Below, piece by piece: positions 1-10,326 of a DNA stretch of 64,000 nucleotides (positions are counted from its first letter, which is position 1; every line of letters begins with the position of its first letter). Under the pieces are notes generated by a model, which worked only from the letters and a program-made list of their open reading frames with translations, was not told where the DNA came from and did not search any database. This DNA comes from Cupriavidus basilensis OR16 (GTDB lineage: Bacteria; Pseudomonadota; Gammaproteobacteria; Burkholderiales; Burkholderiaceae): the NCBI RefSeq assembly GCF_000243095.1, contig NZ_AHJE01000035.1:44992-108991 (forward strand), given 5' to 3'. Position numbers and translations under genes: made by a program.

Positions 1-88
1 CGTCAGCGGCCACCCCCTGTGCCGCCGCGGACGCGCTCAGGCCAAGGCCGGCAAGTAATGCCGCCACGGCACCCAGAGCCTTGCTCAT
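1..88 (-). CDS. Secreted or membrane protein, N-terminal fragment
   Basis: Only the first 29 codons are inside the window, and the gene continues past base 1. They start with MSKALG, followed by a hydrophobic Ala/Leu/Gly stretch and an Ala-rich AxA-type site (ASAAAQ). This is a typical Sec signal peptide, so the product is probably exported. It lies downstream of, and on the same strand as, the ECF sigma and anti-sigma genes, and could be an exported target or partner of that system. Nothing of the mature protein is visible, so no function can be assigned. Confidence 0.55.
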   Translation of the reverse strand, partial: MSKALGAVAALLAGLGLSASAAAQGVAAD

Positions 89-291
89 GATGTCATCCCG
101 GGATCGAATGCCCGACGTTGCGACGTGCCGGGCCAGTGCCCGGGCCGCGTCCCGCGGCACATCGGTTTGCCTGCCGGACCCGCTGGCGCGCTTGCGCGGC
201 GCGCGTTCCTGCATCCGGTAAACGGATCAGCCTCCCCATTTATTCCATCGCCGTTCCACGCTCCCATGCATTGCCCTATTGCCTCTTTACC

Positions 292-1083
292 CTATTGCCA
301 GGCCTGCGGATCGCCGCCCAGGCTGGCGCAAACATCGCCGGCAATGGCGCGCAGCCGCGCTTCGCCCAACTGGCCGGAGAGCGCATAGCCGGCCCCGCCG
401 CTGACCCAGTAGAAGGTGCGGCGATCCGCCTGGCGCAGCACGCCAAGCGTAGCCAGGGCAGGCGCGGCAGGCGTGATGTAGAGCGTGAGCCGCTCGCCGG
501 CCGCGTCCTGATACATCAACTGGGCGGCCGGGCCGGCCTCGCCCACCAGCAGGCGCCCGCCCAGCAATGTGAAGCCGTATTCGCCCAGCGATGGAATGGT
601 GAGCGTACGCGCGAGCCGGCGCGACAACCACGCGCGCAGGTGCGCCTGGTCGGCTGCCGCCACCTCGACCGGATGGCGCTCTTCAGGCGCGAACACCACA
701 TAGGCGGCATCGGCACGACGCGCGAATGCATTGGGGTCCGCGCTGGCGCCGGGCAGCCACGCCACGCCGAACGCAAGCGCCAGGCCAGCCATCACCCAGG
801 CCGTGGCGGCAAGCGCACTGCGCCACCACGGCACGCGCGCCCGGAGCAGCACGTAGCGCAGGTCCGCCGGCAGCGGGAACAAGGCCTTGAGCGCAGCGTT
901 CTGCTGGACATAGTGCTCCGCCAGTTCCGCCGCCCGCGCGTCATGCGCAAGCGCCGCGCGCAAGGCCGCCCCTTCCGCCTCGGGCAACTCGCCGTCCACC
1001 AGCGCGCACAGCCGCGCCAGGTCGGAGGCGGGCTCGCCTGCGTTCGGATCGGAGGTGGGGCCGGGACCCCGGTCGTCGTTCAT
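292..1083 (-). CDS. Transmembrane anti-sigma factor
   Basis: This 263-residue protein begins with a cytoplasmic region (residues 1-85) containing the short acidic pattern CALVDGELPEAEG typical of anti-sigma domains. One membrane segment follows at about residues 86-110 (WWRSALAATAWVMAGLALAF), then a roughly 150-residue extracytoplasmic domain. Its start overlaps the stop of the upstream ECF sigma gene by 4 nt (ATGA), indicating translational coupling. The inferred role is to hold the sigma factor at the inner membrane until an envelope signal is sensed. The signal and any protease are unknown. No zinc-binding HxxxCxxC motif is visible in the N-terminal domain. Confidence 0.8.
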   Translation of the reverse strand: MNDDRGPGPTSDPNAGEPASDLARLCALVDGELPEAEGAALRAALAHDARAAELAEHYVQQNAALKALFPLPADLRYVLLRARVPWWRSALAATAWVMAGLALAFGVAWLPGASADPNAFARRADAAYVVFAPEERHPVEVAAADQAHLRAWLSRRLARTLTIPSLGEYGFTLLGGRLLVGEAGPAAQLMYQDAAGERLTLYITPAAPALATLGVLRQADRRTFYWVSGGAGYALSGQLGEARLRAIAGDVCASLGGDPQAWQ

Positions 1084-1664
1084 GGCGTGTTTCTCACCAC
1101 CCTTAGCGGTACGTGCCGCTCGCCAGTGCCATCCGTGCCGCCCGTGCCGCCGGCCCCACCAGTTCCGCCGGAGCCGCCGGAGCCGCCGGCACCATCGGCC
1201 AGCAGTGCGCGCAGATGCTCGCGCGCGCGGGACAGGCGCGACATCACCGTGCCTAGCGGCACTTGCAAGACCACGGCGGCTTCCTGATAGCGCAGGCCTT
1301 CCAGCACAACCAGCAGCAGCACCTCGCGCTGCTCAACCGGCAGGCGGTACAGCGCACGCTGCACGTCGCGCAGCAACAGCCCGTCGATCTCGCTGGCTCG
1401 GACCGCCTGCCGCTGCCACAGTGGATCGGCCGCGTCCACCGCCACTTCGCGGCGCCGGCGCAACTGATCGATGTAGAGATGGCGCAGCACCGTGAGCATC
1501 CAGGCCCGCGCCTGGCTGCCCGCGGGCAGCCGCTTGCCCTGGACAATCGCGCGCTCCGCGGTGTCCTGCACCAGGTCATCTGCCCACGCCGCGTCGCCGG
1601 TGAGCGCGCGCGCATAGCGCCGCAACTGCGGAAGCCAGACCGCGATGTCGTCGCCAAAGCTCAC
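1080..1664 (-). CDS. ECF-type RNA polymerase sigma factor with Gly-rich tail
   Basis: Sigma region 2 is visible as YARALTGDAAWADDLVQDT followed by RAWMLTVLRHLYIDQLRRR, and region 4 as LPVEQREVLLLVVLEGLRYQ followed by a helix-turn-helix (PLGTVMSRLSRARE). The start is uncertain. GTG at 1664 gives 194 residues, normal for the family, and leaves 46 nt after the upstream lipoprotein gene. The frame stays open to 1823, but a longer form would overlap that gene. The last ~25 residues are an unusual Gly/Ser/Thr repeat (GGSGGSGGTGGAGG and onward) not found in ordinary ECF factors. It is the first regulatory gene of a leftward operon with the anti-sigma factor. Confidence 0.85.
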   Translation of the reverse strand: MSFGDDIAVWLPQLRRYARALTGDAAWADDLVQDTAERAIVQGKRLPAGSQARAWMLTVLRHLYIDQLRRRREVAVDAADPLWQRQAVRASEIDGLLLRDVQRALYRLPVEQREVLLLVVLEGLRYQEAAVVLQVPLGTVMSRLSRAREHLRALLADGAGGSGGSGGTGGAGGTGGTDGTGERHVPLRVVRNTP

Positions 1665-1710
1665 TGCTGACAGGACAGGTGGCGCGCATTCGAGCGCATC
1701 CGGGCCGGGA

Positions 1711-1890
1711 TCAATATCCGTCTCCCCCCATGCCACCGATGCCAGTCGTGCCGGTCGTGCCATTTGTGCCGCGGCCACCATCGCGCGAGGCCGAGGTGCG
1801 GCCGGCCCCGTCGCCACCGCCATCGGAGGAACAGGCTGCCACCGCCATCAAGGCTAGCAGCAGGGCACAAACCAGGCGGAGCGCCTTCAT
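1711..1890 (-). CDS. Small Gly-rich lipoprotein
   Basis: A 59-residue product starts at ATG 1890 behind a clear ribosome site (AAGGAGACCAAC). It has a basic N-terminus, a hydrophobic core and a lipobox ending in VAAC, so it should be lipidated at Cys20 or so. The mature part is only about 40 residues, nearly all Gly, Thr, Asp and Ser, ending in IGGMGGDGY. It lies directly upstream of the ECF sigma gene on the same strand and probably forms one operon with it. The Gly-rich tract resembles the tail of that sigma factor. No function is known; a role as envelope stress sensor or target is a guess. Confidence 0.65.
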   Translation of the reverse strand: MKALRLVCALLLALMAVAACSSDGGGDGAGRTSASRDGGRGTNGTTGTTGIGGMGGDGY

Positions 1891-2585
1891 GTTGGTCTCC
1901 TTGGCGGGCGGGCCGCATGCCGGCGGCATCGGGCGATGCCGCCGTCCGGTCCTGCCCATCCGAGTAAACGCGTGGCGCCCCGGTTTTATTCCGCAAAGCA
2001 GGCGTTTTGCCCCCGCTGCCGCGCAGCTTGCCGCATGGCCCACATCTTGGCCTGGCCCGTGCTGCGCGCGATACGTCGAGACGCTCCTTGCTTTGTCATT
2101 CAAGTGATCTAGAGTGATGTGATGCGCCATTTCGCCCGGCTGTGGCAGTGCTGGAGAAGCCACAGCGTGCGATGACACGATGGAGTGATCGCGCAATGGT
2201 TGGTATGAGTGCACTGATACGGGCTCGCATTCAGTTTGCGGAAATCACCTCTCTCTACCCTCTTCGCCTTCGTCCTGCCACCCGGCATGGCAAGGTCGGG
2301 CATCCAGGCTTTCGCGGCCTCTCCCGCACGCCGCGAGAGGCTTCCGGCCATCGCCGGCGTCCTGCGCGCGGCGTCTGTTCATCAACCTATCCACGACGAC
2401 CGCCCACCGGCATGCAAGGCCGGGCCGGCCATTGTTCGCCTGCCAGGCACCAGCCGGCACAACTGTTGCCTGCGCGCCGCCTGGATCGCCGTGCCGTGTA
2501 GCGGCTGCGCCGGTCCAGGCCGGGTAGCCAGCGCGTGCGCGTGTTTGTGCTTCCCGTCCACTTCCACCGATTCCGAGGTCCCTTC
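1891..2585. other. Intergenic region without a supportable gene
   Basis: This 695-bp gap separates the leftward sigma operon from the rightward efflux operon. Open frames here have no recognisable domain, no convincing ribosome site and unusual composition. It presumably holds two divergent promoters, but none could be placed with confidence. Confidence 0.5.
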
Positions 2586-3818
2586 ATGCGCATCGAGCGG
2601 GTTCCCTTTCGCCATATCAGTGCCGCGACGGTTGCCGTAATACTTGCTGCATGCGGACAGAAGCCCGCCGCGCCGCCGCCGAAAACGCTGGAGGTCGGCG
2701 TCGTCACCGTCAAGCCGGCCACCGTGCCCGTGACCTCGGAACTGCCGGGCCGCACCAGCGCCTTCCTGGTAGCGCAGGTGCGCGCGCGGGTCGACGGCAT
2801 CGTGCTGCGCCGCGAGTTCACCGAGGGCGATGAGGTCAAGCTGGGCCAGCGCCTCTACAAGATCGACCCGGCGCCCTACATTGCGGCGCTCAACAATGCC
2901 AAGGCCACGCTGGCGAAGGCACAAGCCAACGTGGGCACGCAGAGCGCGCTGGTCCAGCGCTACAAGATCCTGGTGGCGGCCAACGCCGTGAGCAAGCAGG
3001 ACTACGACAACGCCGTGGCCGCGCTGGGCCAGGCCGTGGCCGACGTAGCATCGGGCAAGGCAGGGGTGGAAACCGCGCAGATCAACCTGGGCTACACCGA
3101 TGTCGTGTCCCCCATCACCGGGCGCAGCGGCTTGTCGCAGGTCACGCCGGGCGCCTATGTGCAGGCCAGCCAAGCCACGCTGCTGACCACGGTGCAGCAA
3201 CTGGACCCGGTCTACGTCAACTTGACGCAATCGAGTGTCGAGGGACTGCTGCTGCGCCGCCAGATCCAGGAGGGCCGCCTGCAGACCACGGGCGCCAACG
3301 CCGCCAAGGTCACGCTGCTGCTGGAGGACGGGCGGGCCTATCCGCTGCCCGGCAAGCTCCAGTTCACCGACGTGAGCGTGGACCAGAGCACGGGATCCGT
3401 GACGGTGCGCGCGATCTTCCCGAACAAGGATCGCGTGCTGCTGCCCGGGATGTTCGTGCGCGCGCGCATCGACGAAGGCGTCAACGACAAGGCCATCGTC
3501 GTGCCGCAGATCGGCGTCACGCATGACGCCAAGGGACAGGCCGTGGCGCTGGTCGTCGGCCAGGACAACAAGGTGGCGCAACGACAGATCGTCGCCACGG
3601 GCACCTACGGCAGCGGCTGGGTGGTGGACAGCGGCCTGCAGCCGGGCGATCGCGTGATCGTCAACGGCGTGGAAAAAGCCAAACCGGGTATGACGGTCAA
3701 GCCGGTCGAAGCCCCGCAACCGGCGCAGCCGGCCTCCGGCGCGCAGGCCATGCCTGGCGCCGGCGCGCCAGCGGCATCGGCGCCGTCCGCAGTATCGGCA
3801 GCATCGGCCGCGCAATAA
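2586..3818 (+). CDS. RND efflux periplasmic adaptor (MexA/AcrA family)
   Basis: This is the membrane-fusion subunit of a tripartite drug/solvent efflux pump. It bridges the inner-membrane RND pump and the outer-membrane channel. The chosen start at 2586 gives 410 residues and puts a lipoprotein signal first (ending ILAAC, Cys about residue 24). The biotinyl-lipoyl half-motif ([20 protein letters not shown]), a coiled-coil hairpin, and the beta-barrel with [18 protein letters not shown] follow in order. The C-terminus is a low-complexity Pro/Ala/Ser tail. The pump gene starts 15 nt downstream, so the three genes form one operon. Substrates cannot be read from sequence. Confidence 0.93.
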   Translation: MRIERVPFRHISAATVAVILAACGQKPAAPPPKTLEVGVVTVKPATVPVTSELPGRTSAFLVAQVRARVDGIVLRREFTEGDEVKLGQRLYKIDPAPYIAALNNAKATLAKAQANVGTQSALVQRYKILVAANAVSKQDYDNAVAALGQAVADVASGKAGVETAQINLGYTDVVSPITGRSGLSQVTPGAYVQASQATLLTTVQQLDPVYVNLTQSSVEGLLLRRQIQEGRLQTTGANAAKVTLLLEDGRAYPLPGKLQFTDVSVDQSTGSVTVRAIFPNKDRVLLPGMFVRARIDEGVNDKAIVVPQIGVTHDAKGQAVALVVGQDNKVAQRQIVATGTYGSGWVVDSGLQPGDRVIVNGVEKAKPGMTVKPVEAPQPAQPASGAQAMPGAGAPAASAPSAVSAASAAQ

Positions 3819-3833
3819 CCGGGAGCCAGCTTC

Positions 3834-6800
3834 ATGGCAAAGTTCTTTATCGACCGGCCGATTTTTGCGTGGGTGATCGCGATCATCCTGATGCTTGCCG
3901 GCCTCGCCGCGACCACCACGCTGCCCATTGCCCAGTACCCCACGATTGCCCCGCCGGCCGTGCAGATCAGCGCGACCTATCCCGGCGCTTCCGCCAAGAC
4001 CGTCGAAGACACCGTGACGCAGGTGATCGAGCAGCAGATGAGCGGCCTGGACCACCTGCTGTACCTGTCGTCCACCAGCGACGACTCCGGCACCGCCACC
4101 ATCACGCTGACCTTCGCCGCCGGCACCAACCCGGACATCGCGCAGGTCCAGGTGCAAAACAAGCTGCAACTGGCCACCCGCTGCTGCCGCAGGCCGTGCA
4201 GCAACTGGGCACCAAGGTCACCAAGTCGAGCAGCAGCTTCCACGGTGTCGGCACGGTGACGCTGTTCGGCTCGCAGTACGCCATGCGGATCTGGCTCGAC
4301 GCCACCAAGCTCAACAATTACGGCCTGACCCCGATCGACATCAGGAGCGCGGTCGCCGCCCAGAACGTGCAGGTCGCCGGCGGCAGCCTGGGCGGCACGC
4401 CGTCGGTGCCGGGCCAGATGCTGCAAGCCACCATCACCGAGGCCACGCTGCTGCAAACCCCCGTGCAGTTCGGCAATATCCTGCTCAAGGTGAATACCGA
4501 CGGCTCGCAGGTGCGCCTGAAGGATGTGGCGCGCATCGAGCTTGGCGGCGAGAACTACAACTTCGACACCAAGTACAACGGCCAGCCGACCGCGGCCTTC
4601 GGCATCCAGCTGGCCACCGGCGCCAACGCGCTGGCCACGGCCAAGGCCGTGCGCGCCAAGATGGCCGAGCTGCAGCGTTACGCGCCGCAAGGCGTGGTGG
4701 TGGAGTATCCGTACGACATCACGCCGTTCATCACGCTGTCGATCGAGGAGGTGGTCAAGACGCTGATCGAGGGCATCGTGCTGGTGTTCCTGGTGATGTA
4801 CCTGTTCCTGCAAAACCTGCGCGCCACGCTGATTCCGACCATCGCGGTGCCGGTGGTGCTGCTGGGCACGTTCGCGGTGATGTCGGTGGTTGGATTCTCG
4901 ATCAACACGTTGTCGATGTTCGGCATGGTGCTGGCCATCGGCCTGCTGGTGGACGATGCGATCGTGGTGGTGGAAAACGTCGAGCGGGTGATGGCCGAGG
5001 AAGGCTTGTCGCCGCGCGACGCCACGCGCAAGGCCATGGAGCAGATCACCGGCGCGCTGGTGGGCGTAGCGCTGGTGCTCTCGGCGGTGTTCGTGCCGGT
5101 GGCGTTCTCGGGCGGCTCCGTGGGCGCGATCTACCGGCAGTTCTCGCTGACCATCGTGGCCGCCATGGTGTTGTCCGTGCTGGTCGCCCTGATCCTGACG
5201 CCTGCGTTGTGCGCCAGCCTGCTCGAGCCGATCCCGAAAGGCCATCACGACGAAAAGACCGGCTTCTTTGGCTGGTTCAACCGCACCTTCGCCAGGAGCC
5301 AGCAGAAGTACCACGGCGGGGTGGTGCACGTGATCCGGCGCTCGGGGCGCTGGCTGGTCCTCTACTTGATGGTGATCCTGGTGGTCGGCTTCCTGTTCGT
5401 GCGGCTGCCGAAATCCTTCCTGCCCGAAGAAGACCAGGGCACGATGTTCGTGCTGGTGCAGGCGCCCGTGGGCTCCACGCAGGAGCGCACCGCCAAGGTG
5501 CTGCTGGACGTGCAGAACTACTTGCTGGACAGCGAGAAAGACTCGGTGGAGGCGGTGCTCACGGTCAACGGCTTCAGCTTTGCCGGGCGCGGCCAGAACT
5601 CGGGGCTGGTGTTCGTGCGGCTGAAGGACTTCACCAAGCGGGAATCCTCGAACCTGAAAGCGCCCGCCCTGGTCGGCCGGATCTTCGGGCACTTCGCCGG
5701 GTACAAGGACGCCAACATCTTCCCGTTGAACCCACCCTCGATCCCCGAGCTCGGCACGGCCGCGGGCTTTGACTTCGAGCTGCAGGACCGCGCCGGCGTG
5801 AGCCATGAGAAGCTGATGCAGGCGCGCAACATGCTGCTGGGCATGGCGGCAAAAGACCCGCTGCTGGCGCAGGTGCGCCCTAACGGCCTGAACGACACGC
5901 CGCAGTTCAAGGTCAACATCGACCGCGAAAAAGCCGACGCGCTGGGCGTTAGCGCCGCCGACATCGACCAGACTTTCTCGACCGCCTGGGCATCGCTATA
6001 CATCAACAACTTCCTCGATACCGACAACCGGATCAAGAAGGTCTACGTGCAGGGCGAACCGAAGTTCCGCATGAACCCGGAAGACCTGAACACCTGGTAC
6101 GTGCGCAATGCGGCTGGCACGATGGTGCCGTTCGGTGCCTTCGGCTCGGGGGCGTGGATCTACGGCTCCCCCAAGCTCGAGCGCTTCAACGGCATCCCGG
6201 CGGTCGAGATCCAGGGCTCGGCGGCAGCCGGCAAATCGACCGGCCAGGCGATGAACGCCATGGAGGCCATCGCGGCGAAGCTGCCCGAGGGCATCGGCTA
6301 CGAATGGACCGGCTTGTCATACCAGGAGCGCCAGTCCGGCTCACAGGCGCCGCTGCTCTACGGCATCTCGATCCTCGTCGTGTTCCTTTGCCTGGCCGCG
6401 CTGTATGAGAGCTGGTCGATCCCGTTCTCGGTGATCATGGTGGTGCCGCTGGGCATTCTGGGCGCGCTGCTGGCCGCCACCCTGCGCGGGCTGGAGAACG
6501 ACGTCTTCTTCCAGGTCGGCCTGCTGACCACGGTGGGGCTGTCGGCGAAGAACGCCATCCTGATCGTGGAGTTCGCGCGCGACCTGCGCGACCAGGGCAT
6601 GAGCACCATCGACGCGGCGGTGGAGGCGGCACGCCTGCGCTTGCGCCCGATCCTGATGACATCGCTGGCCTTCATCCTTGGCGTGATGCCGCTGGCGCTC
6701 AGCAATGGCGCTGGCGCCGGCAGCCAGCATGCGATCGGCACCGGGGTGATCGGCGGGATGCTGACCGCCACCTTCCTGGCGATCTTCATGATCCCGATGT

Positions 6801-6934
6801 TCTTCGTCGTGATCGGCAAGTTCAGCAAGACCAAGAAGAAGCCCGGAAGTCCGCCCCAGACCGCACCCGCGCCGGCAGGCCCCACGGACGGCGGCGATGA
6901 AGGTAGCACCGGCACGCCTGGTCAAGGACATTGA
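3834..6934 (+). pseudogene. RND multidrug efflux permease (AcrB/MexB type, HAE1), frameshifted
   Basis: Inner-membrane proton-driven pump of about 1033 residues. The N-terminus is canonical ([20 protein letters not shown]), and the later part shows the transmembrane-4 proton-relay motif ([18 protein letters not shown]) and the C-terminal membrane bundle. The frame breaks at 4177-4179: the text reads CTGGCCACCCGCTGCTG where the family sequence (QLATPLLPQ) requires one more C in the C-run. All other residues are conserved, so a sequencing error or very recent mutation is likelier than decay. It sits between its adaptor and outer-membrane partner genes in a 3-gene operon. Confidence 0.88.
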
Positions 6935-6935
6935 G

Positions 6936-8432
6936 ATGCCCAGACTCGCATTGATCGCCACCGCCGCGGCCATGCTGGCCGCCGGCTGCACGCTCCAGCC
7001 GCGCTACGAGCGCCCCGCCGCGCCCGTTGCCCCCGCCTTCCCGGCCGGTGGCGTCTACGACAAGCAGCCGGAGCCCGCCAGCGGCGCGGCCAGCGCGCCC
7101 GCGCCCGAGATCGGCTGGCGGGACTTCTTTGCCGACGCGCGCCTGCAGCGCCTGCTGGAACTCGCGCTCAAGAACAACCGCGACCTGCGCGTGTCGGTGC
7201 TGAACATGGAAGCGGCGCGCGCGCAGTACCAGATCAGCCGCGCCGGCCTGTTCCCGGTCGTCAACGGGGTGGCCTCGCAGACCCGCTCGCGCACGCCGGA
7301 GAACCTGTCTTTCCTTGGCAAGACCATCTCAGGCGAGTACTCGGTCGGCCTCAACGTGTCGTGGGAAATCGACTTCTTCGGCCGCATCCGCAGCTTGAGC
7401 GACCAGGCCCTCGCGCAGTTCCTGTCGCTGGCGGAAAGCCGCAGGGCGGCGGAGCTGGCCTTGCTGTCGTCGGTGGCGGACCAGTACCTCACCATGCTCA
7501 GCTACGACGACGCGCTGGCCGTCACGCGCGGCACGCTGGTGACGGCCGAGGAGTCGTTGCGTATCACCAGCCTGCAGTTTGACGTCGGCACGGGCTCGGA
7601 GCTGGCCTTGCGCCAGGCCGAGGGTGTGGTCGAGCAGGCGCGCGCCAACCTGGAAACGGAAAGCCGGTTGCGTGCGCAGTCCGAGAATGCGCTGGTGCTG
7701 CTGGTGGGCGAGCCGCTGCCGGACGACCTGCCGCCTGGCCTGCCGCTCAACGGCCAGGCCTTGCTGGCCGACATCCCAGCGGGCCTGCCCTCCGACCTGC
7801 TGATCCGGCGCCCGGACATCGCCGCCGCGGAGCAATCGCTGCGGGCTGCGAACGCCAACATCGGCGCGGCGCGCGCGGCGTTTTTCCCGCGGGTGACGCT
7901 CACCGGCAGCGCGGGCACGCTGTCGCCCACGCTGGGCGGCTTGTTCAAGCCGGGCTCCGGCGCCTGGTCGTTCGCGCCGCAGATCACCCTGCCGATCTTC
8001 CAGGGCGGCGCCAATGTCGCCGCGCTGGACCTGGCCCAGGTGCAAAAGCGCATCGAGATCGCCGTCTACGAGAAAGCCATCCAGACCGCCTTTCGCGAAG
8101 TGTCGGATGGCCTGGCGGCGCGCGGCACCTATGACAACCAGATCAAGGCGCTCGAGCGCTTCACCGGCTCGCAGGAGCGGCGGCTGGTGCTGTCGGACCT
8201 GCGCTTTCGCAACGGGGTGGACAGCTACCTGAGCGTGCTGACCGCGCAGAACGACCTCTATAGTGCGCAGTTGCTGCTGATCAACGCCCGGCTGCAACGG
8301 TTGATCAACCTGGTCGATCTCTACCAGTTCCTCGGCGGCGGATGGATCGAGCGCGCGGGCGACACGCCCCGCCCAGCGGACGCGCCGGTCGACTACAGCG
8401 CGAACGCGCCGGGCCCGGCGGCCGCGCCGTAG
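6936..8432 (+). CDS. Outer-membrane efflux channel lipoprotein (NodT/OprM family)
   Basis: This 498-residue TolC-like channel is the exit duct of the RND pump encoded just upstream. The start at 6936 is one base after the pump's stop codon and gives a lipoprotein signal with lipobox LAAGC. Two outer-membrane-efflux repeats follow, with typical phrases DLRVSVLNMEAARAQYQISR and DLLIRRPDIAAAEQSLRAAN. The C-terminus is Pro/Ala-rich. The 3' end converges with a leftward methyltransferase gene only 8 bp away, with no obvious terminator between them. Confidence 0.92.
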   Translation: MPRLALIATAAAMLAAGCTLQPRYERPAAPVAPAFPAGGVYDKQPEPASGAASAPAPEIGWRDFFADARLQRLLELALKNNRDLRVSVLNMEAARAQYQISRAGLFPVVNGVASQTRSRTPENLSFLGKTISGEYSVGLNVSWEIDFFGRIRSLSDQALAQFLSLAESRRAAELALLSSVADQYLTMLSYDDALAVTRGTLVTAEESLRITSLQFDVGTGSELALRQAEGVVEQARANLETESRLRAQSENALVLLVGEPLPDDLPPGLPLNGQALLADIPAGLPSDLLIRRPDIAAAEQSLRAANANIGAARAAFFPRVTLTGSAGTLSPTLGGLFKPGSGAWSFAPQITLPIFQGGANVAALDLAQVQKRIEIAVYEKAIQTAFREVSDGLAARGTYDNQIKALERFTGSQERRLVLSDLRFRNGVDSYLSVLTAQNDLYSAQLLLINARLQRLINLVDLYQFLGGGWIERAGDTPRPADAPVDYSANAPGPAAAP

Positions 8433-8440
8433 CCTGTCCG

Positions 8441-9211
8441 CTATGCCAGCCGCTGGCAGCTATACGCCTCGGTCCGGTAAGGGAACGCCACGCTGGCCTT
8501 GCCGGCCAGCGCCGGGCTGCCATCGATCACGGCAAGCAGCCGGGCGCGCACCGCGTCCTGCTCCGCGGCCGGCAGCGAGGCAATGAAGCTGACCGACATC
8601 ACCCGGTCCACGATCACCTGCTGCGCGGGGCCAATGTGCTCGTAAGGCAGGCTGGCCAGCGCCAGCTCGCCGAACCCGCTGCCCGGAAAGACCGCCTTCC
8701 AGTCGCCCTTGTAGAAGCGCGGCGCATCGCCCTCGAACGGGGTCATGATGGCGGTCAGCTGCGCCACCCAGTCGACCGATTCGTCGCGCACGTTCCACAC
8801 CAGGCCAAGCTTGCCGCCCGGGCGCAGCACACGGCCGATCTCGGCCATGGCGGCGGCATTGGCAAACCAGTGGAACGCCTGCGCGCAGACCACCGCGTCG
8901 ACGCTGGCGTCGGGCAGCGGGATGGCCTCGGCCGTGCCTTCCAGCGCCTGCACGGCGGGCAGCGCGGCGCTGAGCTGGGCCCGCATCGCCGCCACCGGTT
9001 CCACCGCGATCACGCTGGCGCCGGTGGCCAGCAGCAGGCGGCTGAACTTGCCGGTGCCGGCGCCCAGGTCCAGCACCGTATTGCCGCGCTGCAGGCCGAG
9101 CTCGGTTGTCAGCCAGGCGCCAAGCGCGCTCGGATAGTCGGGACGCCCGCGGGCGTAGGTATCGGCCTGGCTGGAGAAGCCCTGGGCAGCGGCGTGGTGG
9201 ATGTCGGTCAT
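8441..9211 (-). CDS. Class I SAM-dependent methyltransferase
   Basis: The 256-residue protein has the Rossmann-type SAM-binding motif VLDLGAGTGKFSRLL (about residues 44-58), an acidic second motif (VIAVEPV) and the post-motif block LPDASVDAVVCAQAFHWF characteristic of the methyltransferase-11 group. The end of the domain (LRPGGKLGLVWNVRDES) is also present. Proteins of this group methylate small molecules or lipids, and the substrate cannot be told from sequence. It stands alone on the minus strand, convergent with the efflux operon and followed at its 5' side by a lipoprotein gene on the same strand. Confidence 0.85.
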   Translation of the reverse strand: MTDIHHAAAQGFSSQADTYARGRPDYPSALGAWLTTELGLQRGNTVLDLGAGTGKFSRLLLATGASVIAVEPVAAMRAQLSAALPAVQALEGTAEAIPLPDASVDAVVCAQAFHWFANAAAMAEIGRVLRPGGKLGLVWNVRDESVDWVAQLTAIMTPFEGDAPRFYKGDWKAVFPGSGFGELALASLPYEHIGPAQQVIVDRVMSVSFIASLPAAEQDAVRARLLAVIDGSPALAGKASVAFPYRTEAYSCQRLA

Positions 9212-9295
9212 GGTTGCGTCTCTCTGTTGTGCGTTGGACAGGCGCTCCGGAGCCAGCCCATCGCCGCAGCGGCGCCGGGCGTGGGGGAAGTGGAA

Positions 9296-10170
9296 CTAGA
9301 ACGAAGGCACCGGGTTCTCGCCCTGGCTGACCAGGTACTTGCCGTCCTGGAAGCGATAGCGCACCACCGCATCCAGCGATTTGCGCCGCGGCTTGCCCGC
9401 GCCGCCCGGGACTTTGACCTCCTGGCCCTGGAACGTCACGGTCAGGTCGCCCGGCGTGTCCGCGCCAAGGGCGAATGCCGGCTTGCCTTCTACCGCGTAG
9501 CAGACCTGCTCGCCGGCATCCTGGCTATCCGTGCCGCGCCGAGGGAACGCATCGGCCTTGCCTGACAGCGCCTCGTCGAGTCCGTGGCCGATATCTTTGC
9601 GATCGACGACTCGCCGAGCGAGCCTTCCCCACCTGAGAAGTCGTAGCCGTCGACACGCCGGCTGAGCTGCCAGCCGCCAGGGCTTTCGCCACTGGCCATG
9701 GCATCGCGCGTAAAGAAGTACGCGCCCAGCCAGGCACCCGCCACGTGGCTATTGTTGCGCGTGCCACCTTCATCCACCACCATGCCCTCGGTCAGCATCA
9801 CCGCATGGGTGTCGTCCAGCCGGATCACCTGGATCGGCTTGACATCGATGGTGCCCTCCACCAGCGGCGCCTCGCCCGTGCCCTTGTAGTCCGGGTCCGG
9901 CAACGCGGCGCGCACCACGCGGCCTTTGTCGTCGTCGCGCCAGGCGGGAAAGGCCAGCAGGATCAACGCCTCGCGCTTGAGGGTGTCGGCCTGCGCAACC
10001 GCTGCCGAAGCCGGTGCGGCCTGCGCGGACGAAGCGCCAGCCGGCGCGGGCGAGGCGTCATGCCGCGAGCAGGCGGACAAGCCGAGGCAAAGCGCCAGGG
10101 CCGGCGCCAGCATCCGCCTGGCAATACGTCGGGAATCCGCACAGGTGGCACGAAGCAAGCAAAGAGTCAT
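9296..10170 (-). pseudogene. Putative lipoprotein of unknown function, frameshifted
   Basis: The first part (start ATG 10170, or ATG 10113) carries a lipoprotein signal ending LGLSAC and conserved-looking text such as VIRLDDTHAVMLTEGMV and HVAGAWLGAYFFTRDAM. After GESSIAK the frame is lost at about 9595, where one base appears missing in ATATCTTTGC. In the next frame the protein resumes sensibly (DIGHGLDEALSGKADAFPRRG) and ends at a TAG at 9296 after KYLVSQGENPVPSF. I do not recognise the family. The clean continuation indicates one gene of about 290 residues, probably intact in the organism. Confidence 0.6.
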
Positions 10171-10326
10171 GTTGACGGCGGGCGCAATGGCCGCGGCTGC
10201 ACGGCCAGGAATGGGGAGGCAAAGCGAGAAACGGGAACCGCGGGGAATGGCCACGCGGATGCCGCGCACCGCACTATCCGCGAGCCGGTCCACGCCGTCA
10301 AGGTGGGCGGGCTGCAATCCGGGTCT

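Noticed and set aside
118..1287. Long rightward open frames opposite the sigma/anti-sigma genes
   Set aside because: Their composition is Arg/Ala/Pro-rich nonsense, and the minus-strand proteins have clear domains.
2382..4169. 595-residue leftward open frame across the efflux adaptor
   Set aside because: It is His/Arg/Gly-rich antisense of the adaptor and pump genes, with no domain.
3977..5806. 609-residue leftward open frame inside the RND pump
   Set aside because: Antisense shadow; the plus strand carries conserved RND motifs throughout.
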